The notes: generated by a model from the letters alone, not told the origin. Shown: positions 7,888-16,779, counted from the first letter of the stretch. The stretch is DNA of 64,000 bases from CAXBNB01 sp040222275 (GCA_040222275.1 JAVKDJ010000025.1:1-64000); one strand, 5' to 3'. A program made the numbers and translations.

Positions 7888-8091
7888 CTTATTGCTCCGA
7901 GTATTTTTTTGGGTTGCGTTTGCTTTTTAATGGGATTAATGGCCTCTTGAAGCCGGAAAATCTAATGGGTGCCGGAAACGTGTCTATCCACTTAAAGTAT
8001 GGGAAGGGCATTTTCCGGATAAAGTTGAAGGAGGTAGATGTCCCAACTATAAAATTTCAGCCTGGTGTGCAGCCTTGCCAGGGGCAAGAAA

Positions 8092-8457
8092 TTAGAGCAG
8101 TTTCATTTTCATTTGGAAAATTTGGCCTATAGTCCGGGCACGTGCTTTGGCTTCTTCCGCCTTGTTGCCTTCAAAGAGATCGTCAACTGTACTGCAAAAA
8201 ATGCCAATCCAGAGATCAAAGTGGTTTTTGGTGAGAGGCAGTGGCAGGTGTTTTTCGAAAGGGTTTCCTCGATAGTCACCATCGGCGAACAGCACCTGCG
8301 ACCAGAATTTGTACATAACAGGCAAATGGGTTTCGAAATTTACTGCGGCCACATTTTCAAATATATGCTTTAAAGGCTCATTTTTGAGCGCTTTTTGATA
8401 GAAGGTATCCACCATTAATTTGATGTCCTCTTTACTTTTTATGTCTTTTTTATTCAT
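8092..8457 (-). CDS. Group III truncated haemoglobin
   Basis: This 121-residue protein matches group III truncated haemoglobins. It shows MVDTFYQKALKNEPLKHIF, then FETHLPVMYKFWSQVLF, and the proximal region KNHFDLWIGIFCSTVDDLF with the His of the F helix. Group III globins are small cytoplasmic haem proteins linked to O2, NO or peroxide chemistry. The gene starts 3 bp after the cupin gene, at the 3' end of the nos gene series. Its position suggests a role in NO or oxygen handling during N2O respiration, but this is inference. The 290 bp beyond it (7800-8091) hold the PLDc_N promoter and otherwise nothing I can support. Confidence 0.85.
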   Translation of the reverse strand: MNKKDIKSKEDIKLMVDTFYQKALKNEPLKHIFENVAAVNFETHLPVMYKFWSQVLFADGDYRGNPFEKHLPLPLTKNHFDLWIGIFCSTVDDLFEGNKAEEAKARARTIGQIFQMKMKLL

Positions 8458-8460
8458 TCG

Positions 8461-8757
8461 TTATTTGATTAACAGGATCTTCAAGGCTGATTCTGCTACC
8501 ACTTCATGAAGCTGGCCCTTTGGGAAAATCGTATATTCCCCGGCTGTCAATGAGAGGTTCTCGTTTAAAACCCTAACGCTACATTTTCCCTCTATTACGT
8601 TAAAAAAAACATCGCTGGTGGCTTTATGGGGCCTAAGGTGGTATCCGCTCCCAAATGACATCAAATTAATGGTTTTATGCTCGTCTTTTAACAAAGTATC
8701 TATGTATAATTTATCAGAAGCCTTCCGGGATGTGTTTTTCAAGCTTTGTTTGACCAT
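8461..8757 (-). CDS. Small cupin-domain protein
   Basis: This 98-residue protein has the single-cupin pattern, with SFGSGYHLRPHKATSDVFF followed by EGKCSVRVLNENLSLTAGEYTIFPKGQLHEV. The His residues and the Gly-rich turns fit the two cupin motifs, and a bound metal is possible. It starts 4 bp after nosY and ends 3 bp before the truncated haemoglobin gene, so it appears to be part of the nos transcript. Cupins at such positions are often annotated as hypothetical; the substrate is unknown. It may bind a metal or a small molecule at the redox interface. Confidence 0.7.
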   Translation of the reverse strand: MVKQSLKNTSRKASDKLYIDTLLKDEHKTINLMSFGSGYHLRPHKATSDVFFNVIEGKCSVRVLNENLSLTAGEYTIFPKGQLHEVVAESALKILLIK

Positions 8758-8761
8758 GGTT

Positions 8762-9544
8762 TTAAAAATCTTTTTTGTTTGATCTTAGAAAAATAAAATA
8801 TAAAGGCAAGGCCATCCAGCACGATAAGACGAAAATACTAATCAACATGCCTGTAGCTGTCCCAAAAAACTGTTTAAATACCGCCCCGGTATAGCCCAAC
8901 AACGCAGATATGTCCAATTGGAGCAAGATAAGGATGCGCGACATGTCTATAGGATTGAACATAACACCACCCAAAGCAAATTTATCCAGGGGGTAATCAT
9001 GGAAATAGGCCAGAAGTATCAAAAACATCCCATCATAAATGACTGCCATAAACAACCAGATCAATATCGCATACCCAAATCCTTTGATCCTGTTTTGATT
9101 TTTAAGAGCGGTATAAAATGCCAAAGCGACAAAAATGAAAGTAAGGAAAGTGCCAGATACCAAAAGGGAAATGAAGTTCCAAATAGTAGCTGAATAAAAT
9201 AGGCCATATAATGCGAACGGAAGGCCTAATCCAAAGACCAGGCTTAGGGTCAATGAAATCGAAATACCAAGGTACTGGCCCAGAAATATACTGGAACGTT
9301 TGAGGGGTTGTGCGAGCAGCAACTCAGTAAATTCCTGTGAATCATAATAATACATCACCCCAAAAATGGTTCCTATGAGAGGGGTAAGTACCAATATGAT
9401 GTTGAGAAGCGTAATAATGGCTTTTGATATATCGTTGTTGAGGAACAATAAAACAAATCCCAACAACAGATAAAACCCCAGATAAACATAGCTCCATCTA
9501 CTCCTGATCAAATCATAAAAACTATATCTCAATATCTTAAGCAT
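8762..9544 (-). CDS. nosY: NosY, ABC transporter permease of the nos cluster
   Basis: This 260-residue membrane protein has six predicted helices and the ABC-2 permease layout seen in NosY (N-terminal RYSFYDLIRSRWSYVY, then MYYYDSQEFTELLLAQPLKRS). With NosF and NosD it forms the ABC complex needed to mature the CuZ centre of nitrous oxide reductase, thought to move a sulfur species or promote copper loading across the inner membrane. It overlaps nosF by 8 bp. The gene order nosL-D-F-Y is the standard one for clade II nos clusters. Confidence 0.93.
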   Translation of the reverse strand: MLKILRYSFYDLIRSRWSYVYLGFYLLLGFVLLFLNNDISKAIITLLNIILVLTPLIGTIFGVMYYYDSQEFTELLLAQPLKRSSIFLGQYLGISISLTLSLVFGLGLPFALYGLFYSATIWNFISLLVSGTFLTFIFVALAFYTALKNQNRIKGFGYAILIWLFMAVIYDGMFLILLAYFHDYPLDKFALGGVMFNPIDMSRILILLQLDISALLGYTGAVFKQFFGTATGMLISIFVLSCWMALPLYFIFLRSNKKDF

Positions 9545-10244
9545 ACCCTGTGGTTAAGATAGCTGCTATGGCTTGCTCAAGGTTACCCTTTGATGTTTGT
9601 TTCTTGAGTTGTCTCACTGTGCCGTTAAAATAAATTTGGCCTTCTAGTAGGAACACTACTTTGTCTGCTATCTCTTCGGCAAAATTCATAATGTGCGTAG
9701 TAACCAAAATTGTTTTTCCCTTATCTTTTTCATGTTGTATCAGCTTTTTAAGCTGAATCATAGAAACGGGATCTAACCCCGTAGTGGGCTCATCCAATAT
9801 CAAAAGAGGACTGTCAAACATGAAAGTCAATAGGATATTTACTTTTTGTTTAGTTCCACCAGATAGCTTGCCCAGCTTTTGATTGAGGGTGGATTGCAAA
9901 GAGAAGGCTTCAATGATTTGTTGGTCTTCCGTGGTTCCTCCCCTCAGGTTTTTGATCATTCCAATCAATTCTCTTACGGTGAGGTTTGTAGGAAAATTGG
10001 CAATCTGTGGGAGATAATTGATGAGCTTTCTATATTTCCATTTTTTATGCACCGAAGTGCCATTAAAACATATTTCACCATCGTCTGGTATTACCATGCC
10101 CAGGATACTTTTAATCAAAGTTGTTTTGCCTGAACCGTTAGGGCCTAAAATTGCAAATACACCACTTTGCCTGACCTCAAGGTTTAGGTCTTTCAATACC
10201 TCTATGTTTCCAAAACGTTTGTATATATGTTTTATCTCTATCAT
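9537..10244 (-). CDS. nosF: NosF, ABC transporter ATPase of the nos cluster
   Basis: This 235-residue ATPase shows Walker A GPNGSGKTT (near residue 35), the signature LSGGTKQKV and Walker B LLILDEPTTGLD, followed by a switch His in VTTHIMNF. It powers the NosFY-D complex that is required for CuZ maturation in NosZ. The gene overlaps nosD by 4 bp at its start and nosY by 8 bp at its end, so the three are translationally coupled. All catalytic motifs are intact. Confidence 0.95.
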   Translation of the reverse strand: MIEIKHIYKRFGNIEVLKDLNLEVRQSGVFAILGPNGSGKTTLIKSILGMVIPDDGEICFNGTSVHKKWKYRKLINYLPQIANFPTNLTVRELIGMIKNLRGGTTEDQQIIEAFSLQSTLNQKLGKLSGGTKQKVNILLTFMFDSPLLILDEPTTGLDPVSMIQLKKLIQHEKDKGKTILVTTHIMNFAEEIADKVVFLLEGQIYFNGTVRQLKKQTSKGNLEQAIAAILTTGYA

Positions 10245-11485
10245 TTTAACTCGTACATCATGGGTTTTGAATCTGCCAGGTCGTCGGGAGTAAAGACTGG
10301 GGATACACTCTCTGAGAAATTGATAATATCAATGAAAAGGCTCCTCAGCAGTACAATAGTTTCAGGGGTATTGTTCACGATATAAGAAAATAGTTTCACA
10401 GGCCTGTATGGAATATCACCTATATTATTGCGGTCTAAATCATAACCCCTATAGCCGCTCCAATAATTGCCATCAAATACATTGTCATTGATTTTACCAC
10501 TGTAAGACAGGTCGAAAGCATTGTGGACAAAATTGTTTTGTGTGAAATAATTCGTATAAGCTGCCCCGGCGATTTTAATGGCCCAGCCATTTCTTGCAAA
10601 ATCATTGTGGATATAATTGATGCGGGTCGAACCTTCTATAAATATTGCTATTGTATTTTCTTCGAAGCTATTGTCTTTGATCTCCGCATCGTAGATTTCT
10701 TTGAGCAATAAACCATAGGAAGCAGTGCCCCAATTTTTGACGAATTTATTGTGGTGCATCAGTATAAACTTAGAGAACATTACAGCGACACCTGCCCCAT
10801 TGTTATAAAAGAGGTTGTATGAATATTCGTCATTGTTGGAAAACATAAAATGAAGGCCATAGCGGATATTCCCATGACTGTTGTTTTCCGATACAGTACT
10901 TTCCGAGACGAATTCAAAATAGATACCATCCCTGAGTTGCGTCACTTCATTTTTGACAATCTCTATTTTAGAACAATGCCAAAGGTGAATGCCATTGCCC
11001 GAATCATCTTCCCTTTTGGAATTTCCCTTAATGATGTTTTCAGCTATAGTTCCTTGGTGTGATTTTTCAACCAAAATCCCGAAATATGGATTTATAATTT
11101 TGTTCTGGAAAATATTGAAGTTTTTGCTCTTGGAAATATAAATGGCAGCAAAGTCATGGGTGTAGCTCTTGCCTGAATTGATAAAAGTGATCCCACTTAC
11201 TGCTACCTGGTCAGCAGTGATTTTTAGTATATAGCCCCGACCCCCTCCATCGAATAGAACATCCCCATTCCCTACAATAGTGAGCGGCTTTGAGATGATT
11301 ATGTTCGCCTCATAGTATGTTCCGGGCCGGATGGTTATAGAATCACCAGGAGCGGACACGGATATTGCGGCGGCCAAGGAGCTAACAGGGCACGCTGCAC
11401 ACACTTCGCGGACTGCTGCTTTAGACCATGTTGCCAGGCCTACCGACAAAAGTATGGATATGAAACATCTAACCTTGATCATCAC
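10241..11485 (-). CDS. nosD: NosD, periplasmic beta-helix copper-site maturation protein
   Basis: This 414-residue protein begins with a signal peptide (cleavage likely near residue 23, after WSKAA) and continues as a right-handed parallel beta-helix with repeated N-x-(I/F)-x-x-N turns and CASH-type repeats, as in NosD. NosD works with NosF and NosY to assemble the CuZ site of nitrous oxide reductase in the periplasm. Two extra cysteines follow the signal peptide (VCAACPVSS). The gene overlaps nosL by 4 bp upstream and nosF by 4 bp downstream. Confidence 0.94.
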   Translation of the reverse strand: MMIKVRCFISILLSVGLATWSKAAVREVCAACPVSSLAAAISVSAPGDSITIRPGTYYEANIIISKPLTIVGNGDVLFDGGGRGYILKITADQVAVSGITFINSGKSYTHDFAAIYISKSKNFNIFQNKIINPYFGILVEKSHQGTIAENIIKGNSKREDDSGNGIHLWHCSKIEIVKNEVTQLRDGIYFEFVSESTVSENNSHGNIRYGLHFMFSNNDEYSYNLFYNNGAGVAVMFSKFILMHHNKFVKNWGTASYGLLLKEIYDAEIKDNSFEENTIAIFIEGSTRINYIHNDFARNGWAIKIAGAAYTNYFTQNNFVHNAFDLSYSGKINDNVFDGNYWSGYRGYDLDRNNIGDIPYRPVKLFSYIVNNTPETIVLLRSLFIDIINFSESVSPVFTPDDLADSKPMMYELK

Positions 11486-11961
11486 ATATCTGGCTTTGAG
11501 GCATTTTCAGGTTGATTGAACTGGTGCATCAGTTCTTCCCACGAATACAATTGGCCCGATTTCTCCCTGGAGGCTACAATGGCCTTTGCTTTAGTGCCAA
11601 AAGCACTTAAGAAGGCCCCCATTGGGCTCGGAATTTGGTTGGAAACAAGGTAGGTTGCCGATTTGGCGTTTATCAGCAAGCCCGGTTGTTCAAAATCATT
11701 GACCAGAACCATACCGATACTTGAATTTTCCATAGAATGCAACCTATTGACCATGCATTCAATAGCGTCAAACTTGTAAGCTTTACCCTTGTCAGTTATT
11801 AGTTGGGCAGCATGTTGCCTATCTACTATTGTCATTTTACAGAATTGACACCCATCCGTTCCATAATATATTTTCGCTGGTTTTATAGAGCAAGATACCA
11901 AGAGACCAAAGACAATCATTGTTTGAAAAGTGGGATGAAAAAACGTTATGGCGGGTTTCAT
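11482..11961 (-). CDS. nosL: NosL, copper-chaperone lipoprotein
   Basis: This 159-residue protein has a lipoprotein signal with lipobox GLLVSC. It carries the NosL signature GTDGCQFCKMTIVDRQHAAQ followed by YKFDAIECMVNRL. NosL binds Cu(I) and delivers it to apo-NosZ or the NosDFY complex on the outer face of the membrane. It overlaps the 194-residue membrane protein gene upstream and nosD downstream by 4 bp each, so four genes here are tightly coupled. Family assignment is clear. Confidence 0.94.
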   Translation of the reverse strand: MKPAITFFHPTFQTMIVFGLLVSCSIKPAKIYYGTDGCQFCKMTIVDRQHAAQLITDKGKAYKFDAIECMVNRLHSMENSSIGMVLVNDFEQPGLLINAKSATYLVSNQIPSPMGAFLSAFGTKAKAIVASREKSGQLYSWEELMHQFNQPENASKPDM

Positions 11962-12542
11962 GGTAATTCCTTTTTAGATTGAAAATAAGCCACTATCGAA
12001 AGAAACATTCCTGAAAACATCAGGTAGGCACCCGTCATTGGTTTGGAAATGGCCTTGAAATTAAGGATAACCTTGCTTCCAATTAATGGGGGCTGATAAG
12101 CCATTGGGCTACCATCCGGATTGGTGAATTTAATGGCAGCTGTTTCCTTAAGTGTATGGCCGTAATCGTATTCCCACAAGTAAAAATCATACATACCAAT
12201 CAACCCCAGGATGACCATGATAACAAACCACACGACATATAGTTTGTTATTTCCAATAAAGCCTATAGCCACGCCCAGGATGGACATGGTGGCAATGACC
12301 CAGGGAAAAATGTCAAATTCAGGCAGGTGGCCCGGGATTTCTTTCATGCCAACATAGTGGTTCATTAAGTTTATGTTTTTGATATCATTGGGATTGTGGT
12401 CTGTGATTTTAGATATCCAAATATCCATGCCAATAGCATCAGGATATTGTGGGGCTTCAAGTGTGATGTTCCAAAGAGGCAACACAAACAGAGACAGCAA
12501 TAGCAACGCTCCGCACACCATTAGGGCATTAGATTTTTTCAT
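11958..12542 (-). CDS. Nos-cluster integral membrane protein (NosB position)
   Basis: This 194-residue protein has four or five hydrophobic segments and a conserved-looking periplasmic loop after the first one (PLWNITLEAPQYPDAIGMDIW). It lies between nosZ and nosL, the place where clade II nos clusters usually encode a poorly described membrane protein. In epsilonproteobacterial clusters the corresponding gene is called nosB, but I cannot confirm homology by eye. It may deliver electrons, act in copper handling or stabilise the assembly machinery. It overlaps nosL by 4 bp and starts 76 bp after nosZ. Confidence 0.7.
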   Translation of the reverse strand: MKKSNALMVCGALLLLSLFVLPLWNITLEAPQYPDAIGMDIWISKITDHNPNDIKNINLMNHYVGMKEIPGHLPEFDIFPWVIATMSILGVAIGFIGNNKLYVVWFVIMVILGLIGMYDFYLWEYDYGHTLKETAAIKFTNPDGSPMAYQPPLIGSKVILNFKAISKPMTGAYLMFSGMFLSIVAYFQSKKELP

Positions 12543-12618
12543 GGGTTGAGAAATTAAAGGTCTCAGTTTTATTGAAATAGAAGCTTCAAGTGCTCACCAG
12601 AAAGCCGAGGGTCTTTTA

Positions 12619-14574
12619 TCATTCTCCATCCAATGACCAGGACAACTGAATGTTGGAACCGGATGGCGATACCCTTATATAACCTTGCATTTCCTGATGG
12701 AGTGCAGAACAAAAATCTGTACAATAAAATGGCCAGACCCCTTGCTGTTTGGGTTCCCAGACAAACGTTTCTGTTTGCCCTGGCATGACCAGTAGTTCAG
12801 AGGTGTTTGCACCAATCATGCTTATTCCATGCGGAACGTCATAGTCTTGTTCTAGGTTGGTTACGTGAAAATAAACCTTGTCTCCTTCCTTCACTCCTTC
12901 GATATTATCTGGGGTAAAATGGCTCCTGATCATGGTCATGTATATGTGAACGTCTTTTCCGTCACGTTCCACCCGGGCTTTTTTCGGATCCTTACAAGCG
13001 TATGGGTGCTCATTTTCCTCAAGTGAGTATATTTTTTTAGACTTGGCCTTTATCAATTCAGCTGGAATACTGGCTGCATAGTGAGGTTCTCCGACAGTTG
13101 GAAAATCCGACAACAGTTCCATTTTTTCACCTGAAATATCATAAAGCTGGGCCGACTGGGTCACTTCAGGACCTGTTGGCAAGTAGCGGTCTTTGGTAAT
13201 TTTGTTCATGGCAAGGAGATATTTACCAAAGGGCTTTTGGGAATTTCCTCCGGGTATCATCAAATGGCCTACAGAATAGTAGGTAGGTTTTCTGTCGATT
13301 ACTTCCCAAGTACCCAATTTCCATTTGACGACCTCTGAGGATATAAAAAAGGTGGTGTAGGCATTTCCTTTTCCGTCAAATTCTGTGTGCAACGGACCAA
13401 GCCCTGGTTGGACAACCACCCCGGCCAGCACATCTTCATAATTTAGAATAGGAATGCCATAAGCTTCGCCGCTTACTTTGTTGTTTTTGATGGCAGCCAT
13501 CATTTTGTCAAATGAATGCACGGTTACATTGGCGGAAAGCTTTCCACTGCCTACTATGTATTCCCCGGAAGGGTCAACATCACATCCATGAGGGGATTTT
13601 GGCATTGGCATAAAATACACAAGCCCGGGGCATTTGGCTGGATCTAGCACACGGACTTTCTCCTTCCATTGTGTAGTAGCCATGTGTGTTTTTTCGTCGT
13701 AGATATTGTGAGCATATCTGGTAGACATGGTCTCGAAATTTCCCTGTGCTATGTACTCTTCGGCCTTTTTCCAATTTACTGCGGCAATAAAATCCTTGTC
13801 ATTTTGAGAGGCGTTCACCTCCAGCAAACTATTGGCTTCCTCAGTGTTGTATGTGGTATAGAAAAACCAACCATGTGATTTCCCCCTTCCAGGATGAGCT
13901 TTGTCATAATCGAACCCAGGCATCATTATCTGAAATTCGATGTTCATTTCCCCATCTTCGGGATCAACCTTTAGAAAACTTAATGCTCCCTTGAAATTGC
14001 CTTGGTATTCACTGATTGGCATGTCCCGTTGAGGAACAGGTACCGAAAACCTGGTGCCAGCGATCACATATTCCGTGTTGTCAGTTACATATGAGGAACT
14101 ATGGTTGCCTGCAGAATTCGGGATTTCTATTATTTCAGTGGTCTCGAAAGTAGTCAGGTCGATTTTGGCAATTCGTGGCGTGTTGTTTTCATTGATGAAT
14201 ACCCATCTCCCGTCCAATACCCCTTTGGTTTGGGAAATATCGGGATGGTGTGCATCGCCCCAGGGGATAAAACCAAATGAAGTGTTGAGCATAGCCTTGG
14301 TTTCTTCATTGTATCCATAGGCTTTTTCAGCATCCTGGGAAAAAACAGGAATAACCTTAAAAATCCTACCCGATGGCATACCTATCACGGAGAGCTGTCC
14401 GCTAAACCCCCCGGAGATGAATCCGTAAAACTCATCATGTTCTCCAGGTGCGACAAATACCCTGTCGGCTGTACTATTGGTCAAAGCACCTTTGTTGCTT
14501 TGATTGCAATTTGTCATGAGGAGCATCAATCCAACTGCAATCATTATCGATAGAAATTTTGCTGTATGTTTCAT
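12619..14574 (-). CDS. nosZ: Nitrous oxide reductase, clade II, predicted lipoprotein
   Basis: This 651-residue enzyme reduces N2O to N2. The N-terminus is a Sec signal ending in LLMTNC, a lipobox, rather than a Tat signal, which places it in clade II and predicts a lipid anchor. A seven-blade propeller carries the CuZ histidines (DAHHPDISQTKG, SPHGCDVDPSG, GPLHTEFDG, among others). The C-terminal cupredoxin has the CuA set C618, C622, H626 and M629 in FYCTDFCSALHQEM, with Asp where Pseudomonas has Trp. The CuA His is in DVPHGISM. It follows fasciclin and cytochrome c genes and precedes nosL-D-F-Y. All copper ligands that I can identify are present. Confidence 0.97.
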   Translation of the reverse strand: MKHTAKFLSIMIAVGLMLLMTNCNQSNKGALTNSTADRVFVAPGEHDEFYGFISGGFSGQLSVIGMPSGRIFKVIPVFSQDAEKAYGYNEETKAMLNTSFGFIPWGDAHHPDISQTKGVLDGRWVFINENNTPRIAKIDLTTFETTEIIEIPNSAGNHSSSYVTDNTEYVIAGTRFSVPVPQRDMPISEYQGNFKGALSFLKVDPEDGEMNIEFQIMMPGFDYDKAHPGRGKSHGWFFYTTYNTEEANSLLEVNASQNDKDFIAAVNWKKAEEYIAQGNFETMSTRYAHNIYDEKTHMATTQWKEKVRVLDPAKCPGLVYFMPMPKSPHGCDVDPSGEYIVGSGKLSANVTVHSFDKMMAAIKNNKVSGEAYGIPILNYEDVLAGVVVQPGLGPLHTEFDGKGNAYTTFFISSEVVKWKLGTWEVIDRKPTYYSVGHLMIPGGNSQKPFGKYLLAMNKITKDRYLPTGPEVTQSAQLYDISGEKMELLSDFPTVGEPHYAASIPAELIKAKSKKIYSLEENEHPYACKDPKKARVERDGKDVHIYMTMIRSHFTPDNIEGVKEGDKVYFHVTNLEQDYDVPHGISMIGANTSELLVMPGQTETFVWEPKQQGVWPFYCTDFCSALHQEMQGYIRVSPSGSNIQLSWSLDGE

Positions 14575-14606
14575 TTTAGTAGTTGTTTTAAAGAAAAAGT
14601 ATATTA

Positions 14607-15167
14607 TTAGTTTTCCAATATGACTTGGTCCACAACATTGATGACGCCATTGGATGTAGGTATGGTGGCCAGTATTTTGGAACCGGATATAAAGACGTTA
14701 CCTTGTTTCACCGTTACATTCAGATATTTTCCTGTGGCGGTATAAATTTTCCTGCCTTTTCGGAATTCTTTTTTTAATGCTTCCAGATCAAATGATCCTG
14801 GTGCAGCATGACCAGATAGTATATTAGCCAGTTGTGGTTTGTTTTCGGGTTTGAGCAAATCATCTACTGTGCCTGGTGGCAGAGACTCAAAAGCCTCGTT
14901 GATGGGAGCAAACACGGTTAGAGGACCGGCGTTTACTAAAATATGTTCGATCCCTGCCGCTTGTACTGCAGCCACCAAAGTTGTATGGTCGGGCGATTGG
15001 ATTGCTACCTGAAGAATATTTTTAGCTGAAGTGGTATCCACTACAGATGCCTGCCCTTTTGGTGTGTTATTTGGCAAGGAAGTAGTCGCTTGTTGACTAT
15101 TGGTCTGACTACAGGAAGACCAAAAGAGTATAAAAGTCGATAAGAGTACAATCGGTTGAGTTTTCAT
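14607..15167 (-). CDS. Fasciclin (FAS1) domain lipoprotein in the nos operon
   Basis: This 186-residue protein has a lipoprotein signal (lipobox FWSSC) and one FAS1 domain with the hallmark GPLTVFAPINEAFESLP segment, an ILSGHAAPGSF segment in place of the usual NILxYHV, and a C-terminal TSNGVINVVDQVIL strand. FAS1 domains mediate adhesion or protein-protein contacts. Here the gene stands between a cytochrome c and nosZ with short gaps (11 and 32 bp), so it is probably co-transcribed. It could hold the lipoprotein cytochrome and lipoprotein NosZ together, but that is speculation. Confidence 0.88.
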   Translation of the reverse strand: MKTQPIVLLSTFILFWSSCSQTNSQQATTSLPNNTPKGQASVVDTTSAKNILQVAIQSPDHTTLVAAVQAAGIEHILVNAGPLTVFAPINEAFESLPPGTVDDLLKPENKPQLANILSGHAAPGSFDLEALKKEFRKGRKIYTATGKYLNVTVKQGNVFISGSKILATIPTSNGVINVVDQVILEN

Positions 15168-15178
15168 AATCGTTGGCT

Positions 15179-15652
15179 TTAAAGGGTTCTAAAGTATTCC
15201 AATATCTTGCGTGCGTTTTCTTCTGTAACATTTTGATTGGCCATTGGGGCACCATTGGCTTCTATTAGGAGTTGTTTTGCAATGGGATCCTTTTGAAGCA
15301 TCTCTTCTGGATTCATTATCATATTCATAATCCATTCTGGACTTCTTCGCTTTGTTATCCCTTTGGGTGATGGCCCAATAAACCTTTTTTCAACTTTATG
15401 ACAGGCGGTACATAAGCTTTCAAACAGAACTTTACCTTCTGCTACCATTTTATCATCTATAGGGCCAAGTATTACTTCATTCACAGGGCCAATTCCCTTA
15501 TTCTTCAATGGGTCTTTCATGCTTTCCTCTTTTATCATTGATTTAGGGCCATTATTATTTTCCGTTTTCGTGGTTGGGGAACTGCCACACTGAAAAAAAA
15601 GAGTACATATCATTAAAGTAATAGCGGTGGATATCGTGATTTTTGTTGACAT
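15179..15652 (-). CDS. Lipoprotein c-type cytochrome, probable NosZ electron donor
   Basis: This 157-residue protein has a lipobox LFFQC and one cytochrome c domain with CTACH (near residue 83) and a probable Met axial ligand in NGAPMANQN. The domain resembles small class I cytochromes found beside clade II nosZ. It is the first gene of the nos operon and the likely route of electrons from the quinol-cytochrome c branch to the CuA site of NosZ. A candidate operator and -7 box lie 20-85 bp upstream of its ATG. Confidence 0.88.
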   Translation of the reverse strand: MSTKITISTAITLMICTLFFQCGSSPTTKTENNNGPKSMIKEESMKDPLKNKGIGPVNEVILGPIDDKMVAEGKVLFESLCTACHKVEKRFIGPSPKGITKRRSPEWIMNMIMNPEEMLQKDPIAKQLLIEANGAPMANQNVTEENARKILEYFRTL

Positions 15653-15671
15653 GGTTTTTTGTTTTTTTTAG

Positions 15672-15737
15672 TAAAGGTATTTTAGCCATCATTATTGGGT
15701 TATGATCTTAGCCAGTTTCAGATATGATTATTGTCAT
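15672..15737 (-). promoter_or_regulatory. nos operon promoter: operator plus -7 box
   Basis: ATGATTATTGTCAT (15724-15737) is an inverted repeat with one mismatch, of the TGAY-N4-RTCA type. On the minus strand the -7 box TACCTTTA (15672-15679, 5 of 6 positions) has its downstream edge 58.5 bp from the operator centre. The cytochrome c ATG lies 19 bp further on. No TTTG -33 box is evident. No other candidate promoter is seen before the nos genes, so this may drive the whole set down to the truncated haemoglobin gene. Confidence 0.7.
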
Positions 15738-15847
15738 CAAAACGGTCGCAAGCATTAACCCTCTCTGGCATTTTTATAGTTTAATGCCAAAAACTACTTC
15801 AGTATTATATTAGTGGTAGGTGAAAAAAACATCTATCCAAATAGCTT

Positions 15848-16690
15848 TTACTCATGTATGGTAAGCAGTGGTGTTTTTATCCTCATGGCTATTTTCCTGG
15901 TAGTGCTGGTATGGATAATTCTATCCCATAATCCATGGTGTCTCGGATACATGGCCAGCATATCTATTTTATATTTGTCTATGAATTTGAGGATACCATC
16001 AGATACTGTTTGCTCATCGAGGTGGGCATAAGATACTTTTATACCTTCTAGTTTATGGATCAGCTTCATGTTTTCCCTGGCCAGTTCTTCCAGATGATCA
16101 TCGTCGTAATCATTGGAAAAATGAAAAACGGTGAGTTCAGCCCCTGATGCCTTTGCAAAAAAAAGAAGCATGTCCAGTTGGTCGGGATTCTTAATCTCTT
16201 TCAGGTCTGCAGCAAAGGCGATAGAACCGATTTTCAACGACTTTATATTTTCAGGAATCATGAGCACGGGTATTTTAGAAAACCTGATCACTTCTGCACT
16301 CATACTACCGACCAGTTTTTCCAGCAGGTCATGGCTGCCTTTGGTACCCATCACCACCAAATCAATATCCGATGTGGACAGTACGGTGTGAATGGCATCA
16401 GAAGGCAGGGAAACAAATTTTTGTATGGAGAAGGACACATTGGCCAGCTCCGGGATTTGTTTTTTCAGGTTGTTGAATTGCAGGTCTACTTTTTTTTCAT
16501 AATCCTCCAGGATTGGCTCTACAATGCTTTGTGCCGCTAAAACATCCACATGGGGATGGGCGGGCACATGTACTGCATGTACGATTTCAATGCTGGCGTT
16601 TTGGCCTTTGGCCAGGCCTGCCGCTATTTTTAGGGCATTGATTGAGCAAGGGGAGAAGTCGGTGGGTACCAAAATTTTTTTTATTTCCAT
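15848..16690 (-). CDS. Universal stress protein, tandem UspA domains
   Basis: This 280-residue protein has two UspA-type domains. The first begins MEIKKILVPTDFSPCSINALK and contains the nucleotide-binding motif GTKGSHDLLEKLVGS (G-2x-G-9x-G-S); the second is more divergent and ends near YPRHHGLWDRIIHTSTTRKI. The frame also has an ATG at 16723, but that codon lies upstream of the predicted -7 box (16709-16716), so Met at 16690 is the start. Usp proteins bind ATP or other ligands and aid survival under energy or oxygen stress. An operator of the cco/nos type precedes it. Confidence 0.88.
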   Translation of the reverse strand: MEIKKILVPTDFSPCSINALKIAAGLAKGQNASIEIVHAVHVPAHPHVDVLAAQSIVEPILEDYEKKVDLQFNNLKKQIPELANVSFSIQKFVSLPSDAIHTVLSTSDIDLVVMGTKGSHDLLEKLVGSMSAEVIRFSKIPVLMIPENIKSLKIGSIAFAADLKEIKNPDQLDMLLFFAKASGAELTVFHFSNDYDDDHLEELARENMKLIHKLEGIKVSYAHLDEQTVSDGILKFIDKYKIDMLAMYPRHHGLWDRIIHTSTTRKIAMRIKTPLLTIHE

Positions 16691-16708
16691 GGTTTCGTTG
16701 TTTTCAAC

Positions 16709-16775
16709 CAAAATTAAATTCACTTTCCTTTATAAAAACTGACCCAAAAAGGGATGGAAACATGACTTTTGTCAT
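16709..16775 (-). promoter_or_regulatory. usp promoter: perfect operator plus consensus -7 box
   Basis: ATGACTTTTGTCAT (16762-16775) has perfect 5-bp arms (ATGAC/GTCAT) around a T-tract. On the minus strand TAATTTTG (16709-16716) matches TAnnTTTG at all 6 defined positions. The distance from operator centre to the downstream edge of the box is 59.5 bp. The promoter rules out the upstream ATG at 16723 as the start of the stress protein gene. Confidence 0.72.
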
Positions 16776-16779
16776 TTGA

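Noticed and set aside
7914..8132. A 72-codon plus-strand frame between the PLDc_N and globin genes
   Set aside because: No recognisable motif, it runs into the globin gene antisense, and no promoter is evident.
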